Shown here piece after piece: positions 60,327 through 64,000 of a stretch of 64,000 bases of DNA (position 1 is the stretch's first letter; each line of letters opens with the position of its first letter). The translations under genes and the position numbers were made by a program. The stretch spans positions 1-64,000 of the forward strand of contig NZ_LIHP01000018.1 of the NCBI RefSeq assembly GCF_001314605.1, in the 5' to 3' direction. Source of the stretch: Marinobacter sp. HL-58. Its GTDB lineage: Bacteria; Pseudomonadota; Gammaproteobacteria; Pseudomonadales; Oleiphilaceae. The notes beneath the pieces were generated by a model. The model was not told the DNA's origin. It searched no databases and worked only from the letters and a program-made list of their open reading frames with translations.

Positions 60327-61531
60327 TCAAACGCATCCCCGTATCGGCACTGAAGGTCGGAATGTACATCACCGACCTGAACAACGACTGGATTCCACAC
60401 AATACCCAGCGCCGTCGCGGTGTGATCAAAAGAGAGGAAACCATCGAGAAAATCCTCCGGATGGGGGTGGATCACGTTTATATCGATGTGTCCCGTGGTC
60501 TGGACTCCCAGGATTCGGAACCGGCCCATGAGGTTGACCGGCGAAACGAGTCGGCTCTGCAGAGTGCGGGGGAACTGAGACCTGGGGTTTACAGGCGCGT
60601 CAGTGTGGCCGAGGAAATGGTGCTCGCCCGGCAGGTACACAGCCAGGCCCAGGGCCTGGTGGGCAACCTGATGAACAGCGTGAAATTCGGCGGTGCCATT
60701 GATATCGCCCCCATCCACCAGTTGGCCGACGAGCTTCAGAGTTCGGTTTTCCGCAACGCCAACGCCCTCAGCTGCCTGGGCCGTATCCGCGAGAAAGACA
60801 ACTACCTGCTGGAGCATTCCGTCAACCTCAGCGTGCTGATGTCCCTGTTCGGCAACTACCGCAAGCTGCCGGCCGACGCCCTTCACCAGACCATTGTCGG
60901 CGCCCTGCTTCATGATATCGGCAAGATCCTCACGCCGGATGAAATACTCCATAAGCCGGGAAGACTGACACCGGAGGAATTCGAGGTCATGAAAGCCCAT
61001 GCCCGGCATTCCAGCGACATCCTCAGGTCAACCGAGGGCATTGGTGAGCTGACAATTGTCACCGCGGCAGAGCACCATGAGCGACTGGACGGCAGCGGCT
61101 ATCCGGAAGGGCTGCAGGGGGACGAAATCTCCGTTTACGGCCGCATGGTGGCGATTACCGATGTTTATGATGCCATCACCGCCGATCGCGTATACCACAA
61201 GGGCATGACCCCGACCCAGGGCCTCAAGAAACTGCTGGAATGGAGCGGCAGCCATCTTGACCCCGGCCTGGTGAAAGAGTTTATCCGTTGCGTAGGCCTC
61301 TATCCCATTGGCTCACTGGTACTTCTGGAGAGCGGACGGCTCGGGGTGGTGGTGGAAACCAACGACGACGACCAGCGACTGCCCGTGGTCCGCGTGATGT
61401 ACAACACCCGTTTCCGCCTGCCCATCACCGTGGATACGATTGATCTCTCCAGGCCGGGCACCCAGGACCGTATTCTGCGCTCCGTTGACCCGGACGAATA
61501 CCGGATTGATATCCGCAAGTTTCTTGTCTGA
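60323..61531 (+). CDS. HD-GYP domain phosphodiesterase with DUF3391
   Basis: 402 aa. N-terminal DUF3391 (KRIPVSALKVGMYITDLNNDW) and a complete HD-GYP domain: LLHDIGKILTPDEILHKPGRL, AEHHERLDGSGYPEGLQGDEI and ITDVYDAITADRVYHKGM. Catalytic HD, the GYP triad and metal ligands are all present, so it should break down cyclic di-GMP. A C-terminal extension (about 310-402) follows. It overlaps tatD by 4 nt and converges with a diguanylate cyclase. Confidence 0.92.
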   Translation: MIKRIPVSALKVGMYITDLNNDWIPHNTQRRRGVIKREETIEKILRMGVDHVYIDVSRGLDSQDSEPAHEVDRRNESALQSAGELRPGVYRRVSVAEEMVLARQVHSQAQGLVGNLMNSVKFGGAIDIAPIHQLADELQSSVFRNANALSCLGRIREKDNYLLEHSVNLSVLMSLFGNYRKLPADALHQTIVGALLHDIGKILTPDEILHKPGRLTPEEFEVMKAHARHSSDILRSTEGIGELTIVTAAEHHERLDGSGYPEGLQGDEISVYGRMVAITDVYDAITADRVYHKGMTPTQGLKKLLEWSGSHLDPGLVKEFIRCVGLYPIGSLVLLESGRLGVVVETNDDDQRLPVVRVMYNTRFRLPITVDTIDLSRPGTQDRILRSVDPDEYRIDIRKFLV

Positions 61532-61575
61532 AATCGGGCCAGATAACCGGCTACCGAACTGTTTGACGGTGATTG

Positions 61576-63858
61576 TCAGCCAGAGGGCGCGGAAAACCGG
61601 ACATAACGGTTACGGCCCCGATGTTTGGCCTGGTACATGGCCTGGTCTGCCTGGCGAAGCAGCTGATCACCATCCAGGTTTTCAGTTTGCGGGAACAGGG
61701 TGTAACCAATACTGGCCGATACTTCCACGCTGTGGTTCGCCACCCAGACCGGTTCAGCCACCCGGCCCAGCAGGCGCGCCAGCAGGCCCTCCAGAGAGTC
61801 CTCTCGCTGGACGTTGGTCACGATAGCCGCAAATTCATCCCCGCCCAGGCGGGCCAGGGTGTCTTCTTCCCGCAGCACTGCCCGCATTCGAGAGGAAATT
61901 TCAATCAGTAGCTGATCACCCGCCTCATGGCCAAAGGCGTCATTGACCGGCTTGAATTCGTCCAGGTCGATATAGACCACCGCCAGCCTGACCCCCTGGC
62001 GGAGGGCCAGTGCCATCGCTTGCTGCAGCCGGTCGGAAAACAGAACGCGGTTCGGCAAGCCGGTCAGTGCATCGTAATGCGCCATCACCAGAAGCTTCCG
62101 CTCCTGTTCCTTGAGCCGGGTGATATCGCTGAAGATGCCTACGAAATGGGAAACTTCACCATGGTCCCCACGCACGCTACTGATGGTTACCGCGAGAATC
62201 AGGTTATCGCCGTTGTGATGCTTGCAGGCGAACTCTCCCGACCAGAAGCCCTGATTCCTGGCAGTGGAGAAAACACTGCTGCCCTCATCCAGCGGCAGCG
62301 GTGGCAAACGTCCGATGGCCCGCTTCTGGGGCCGGCCAGTGATCTCAAGATAGGCGTCATTGGCGTCAAGAACCACGCCATGGCTGTCGGTGATAAAAAT
62401 CGCTTCGCGGGCATGATCAAACACACTTGCGGCCAGGCGCTGGCGTTGCTCGGCCTGTTTCCTCCTGGTGATATCATAAAGGGAGCAGAGTATGACCGGT
62501 TCGCTGTCACCTTCACCCTCAACCGGAGCCAGGGTCATGTCAACCCAGACCTCGGTTCGATCGGAGCGAAGCAACATCCATTCGCACTGTTCCACGAGGC
62601 CGCCTCTCACCCTGACGAGGGTCTGCGCCATCTTCTGGCTGGAGAGTTGCCCATCCGGCTGGTACTCCGGTGAAAAGACCGCGAGGCCCTTGCCGTGCAG
62701 TGATTCATCCGAGGCATACCGGAGCAGATCCACGGCAGCTCGGTTGGTATTGACCAATACACCTTCCCGAATCAGCAGGGCCGGCTGGGGCCAGTCACGA
62801 ATGAGCCGTTTGAGTCGTTTCTGCTGCACTGCCAGTTCGCGCTTGCTCCGGCCAAGCCACAGCGAGCTGCCCAGCAGCAGAATGACCAGAACCAGAATCG
62901 TGAACACCCAGATGCGATACTGATTCAGGACATCAACCCAGGTTACCTGTGGCATCTGGTCGTAGGGGGGCACTCGAAGCGTTCGGGCCAGGTACTCCAC
63001 CGACTGGTAATCCGCAGGCGGGGAAAAACCGCTTATGCCGGCAGCCGCGGCCGCTTCGTCTTCCGGCTCAAGGGCAAAGAGCGCGGAGGCGACCCGACGG
63101 ACGTCTCGCTCATTAACGTGGGGCAGAGCCACCAGAGGCCACTCCGGATAGAGGCGTGTCGACACGGCGTAGGGAAACCCCGCCAGTGCCTGGTGGTTCA
63201 GTACTTTTATCTGCGCGAGTAAGTCCGGGTCTTCCAGGGCCATCTCTTCAAGAATACTGGTGCGAATGAAGCCGACGTCAGAGTCTTCCGAAAGCACCGA
63301 CCGCACAACCCGATCATGGGTATCCACGAAACGAACCAGGTTCATCCGGCGGATATCAACTCCGGCATCCAGCAATTCCAGGGCCTGAGCCTGATACCCA
63401 CCAAGAAAATGAACCCCCGGCGAGGCAATACTTTTACCCTGGATGTCTCCGAGGGCATCAATATCCTCCCGCTCCGCCCTGGTAAACATGACGCCGCCCA
63501 GGCTTGCGGTAGAATTGTCTCCCGAGCGCCGGACCAGGGTGGCCAGAACACCGGTCAGGCTTCTTTCACTGCGTATCTGGAGAAAATGGCTCGGATTGGT
63601 CAGGAAAAAATCCAGCCTGTTGGCGGCAACCGCTCGGCTCATCTGATCCTGGTTGAGCACTTCGAGTGTTACGTCCACTCCAGCCTCTTCCGAGAGATAG
63701 CGGACCAGCGGCTCGTATCGTTCACGGATAATGTGATCAGACCGATAGGCGAACACACCAAGCGCCAGGGTTTCCCGGGCAGGAGCAATTTCGCTTGTCA
63801 GGCATGCGGTAACAAAAGAAATTATAATCAGGATTGAGGGCCGCCAGCGAACGCTCAA
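61576..63858 (-). CDS. Diguanylate cyclase with PhnD-like sensor and two PAS domains
   Basis: 760 aa. Signal peptide or anchor (RPSILIIISFVTACL), a periplasmic PhnD/ABC-substrate-binding-like domain (about 30-285; LALGVFAYRSDHIIRERYEPL, FLTNPSHFL), a transmembrane helix (about 310-335; IWVFTILVLVILLLGSSLWL), two PAS domains (about 350-470, 480-590) and GGDEF (about 595-755) with active LARLGGDEFAAI and an inhibitory I-site REED five residues before. It should make cyclic di-GMP in response to a periplasmic ligand. TTG at 63858 is preferred: AGGAGG lies 5 nt before it. Confidence 0.92.
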   Translation of the reverse strand: MSVRWRPSILIIISFVTACLTSEIAPARETLALGVFAYRSDHIIRERYEPLVRYLSEEAGVDVTLEVLNQDQMSRAVAANRLDFFLTNPSHFLQIRSERSLTGVLATLVRRSGDNSTASLGGVMFTRAEREDIDALGDIQGKSIASPGVHFLGGYQAQALELLDAGVDIRRMNLVRFVDTHDRVVRSVLSEDSDVGFIRTSILEEMALEDPDLLAQIKVLNHQALAGFPYAVSTRLYPEWPLVALPHVNERDVRRVASALFALEPEDEAAAAAGISGFSPPADYQSVEYLARTLRVPPYDQMPQVTWVDVLNQYRIWVFTILVLVILLLGSSLWLGRSKRELAVQQKRLKRLIRDWPQPALLIREGVLVNTNRAAVDLLRYASDESLHGKGLAVFSPEYQPDGQLSSQKMAQTLVRVRGGLVEQCEWMLLRSDRTEVWVDMTLAPVEGEGDSEPVILCSLYDITRRKQAEQRQRLAASVFDHAREAIFITDSHGVVLDANDAYLEITGRPQKRAIGRLPPLPLDEGSSVFSTARNQGFWSGEFACKHHNGDNLILAVTISSVRGDHGEVSHFVGIFSDITRLKEQERKLLVMAHYDALTGLPNRVLFSDRLQQAMALALRQGVRLAVVYIDLDEFKPVNDAFGHEAGDQLLIEISSRMRAVLREEDTLARLGGDEFAAIVTNVQREDSLEGLLARLLGRVAEPVWVANHSVEVSASIGYTLFPQTENLDGDQLLRQADQAMYQAKHRGRNRYVRFSAPSG

Positions 63859-64000
63859 GACAGCCTCCTGGGCAGAAAGGCAGGATCGCACAGGCGCCGG
63901 AATCCGGGCTCACCTGGGATCATTCCCTCACGAACCATCAGGCGGGAGAGCGAACGGGCCATGGCTTCCACCCGGCCAGAGGCAGCGAGGTAACGCTGAT
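63855..64000 (-). CDS. Unknown protein, C-terminal 48 residues only
   Basis: The frame enters from the window edge and ends with TGA at 63855. Its visible end includes GRVEAMARSLSRLMVREGM and CDPAFLPRRLS. The stop overlaps the TTG start of the diguanylate cyclase (TTGA) and its last codons carry that gene's AGGAGG, so the two are very probably an operon with coupled translation. Too little is visible to name a family. Confidence 0.6.
   Translation of the reverse strand, partial: QRYLAASGRVEAMARSLSRLMVREGMIPGEPGFRRLCDPAFLPRRLS

Overview
The window is a 64 kb piece of a GC-rich gammaproteobacterial chromosome. Gene content and protein style (UbiF, FadE, RapA, CysZ, long PstC/PstA permeases, SelU, TmcA) and an arsenic island with arsenite oxidase suggest Marinobacter or a close marine relative. 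The genus is inferred from the proteins, not from a marker gene. I saw no tRNA, rRNA, CRISPR array, prophage or intact insertion sequence.

Layout. 1-6.1 kb: partial maltoporin lamB, a GST-fold protein, alanine dehydrogenase, a secreted dienelactone-hydrolase-like protein, a PlsC acyltransferase, a cold-shock protein and the fluoride channel CrcB. 6.1-12.8 kb: fadE, rapA, cysZ and a VanZ-like membrane protein. 12.8-13.26 kb: an intergenic region holding a strong candidate CsrB/RsmZ-type small RNA (15 GGA motifs and an intrinsic terminator). 13.3-18.6 kb: a methyltransferase, selU, mscS, a YbaK-like deacylase, ubiF and hinT. 19-24.6 kb: the phosphate operon pstSCAB-phoU behind a Pho box. 24.7-29.2 kb: a thioesterase, a SigZ-like sigma factor divergent from a permease/thioredoxin pair, the FetAB-type exporter and an outer-membrane barrel protein.

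29.2-37.2 kb is an arsenic island. An ArsC-ArsR fusion, an ArsJ-associated GAPDH and arsJ run leftward. arsH, a truncated acr3 remnant and an FMN reductase run rightward from a shared region with two copies of a 20-bp operator. The arsenite oxidase genes aioB-aioA follow. Together they could oxidise As(III) to As(V), reduce As(V), export 1-arseno-3-phosphoglycerate and oxidise organoarsenicals. The arsenite efflux gene acr3 is broken.

37.4-64 kb: uvrD, gabD, an acetylpolyamine deacetylase, thiI, ppnN, a cytochrome c, a 3-hydroxyisobutyryl-CoA hydrolase-like protein, an ankyrin lipoprotein, tmcA, a second UvrD-like helicase, an OprF-like porin, trmJ, dadA, ppk2, tatD, an HD-GYP phosphodiesterase and a convergent diguanylate cyclase with a PhnD-like sensor.

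The most unusual signal is a family of about 100-bp intergenic elements: six full and two degenerate copies. Each has a conserved 52-55 bp core that folds into two small hairpins, both with GGA in the loop. In full copies the core is enclosed by 23-28 bp perfectly matched inverted arms whose sequence differs at every locus. The second hairpin of one copy matches the published CsrA/RsmA binding consensus exactly, and the window also encodes a CsrB/RsmZ-like RNA. REP/REPIN-type repeats lie beside two of these elements, on either side of uvrD.
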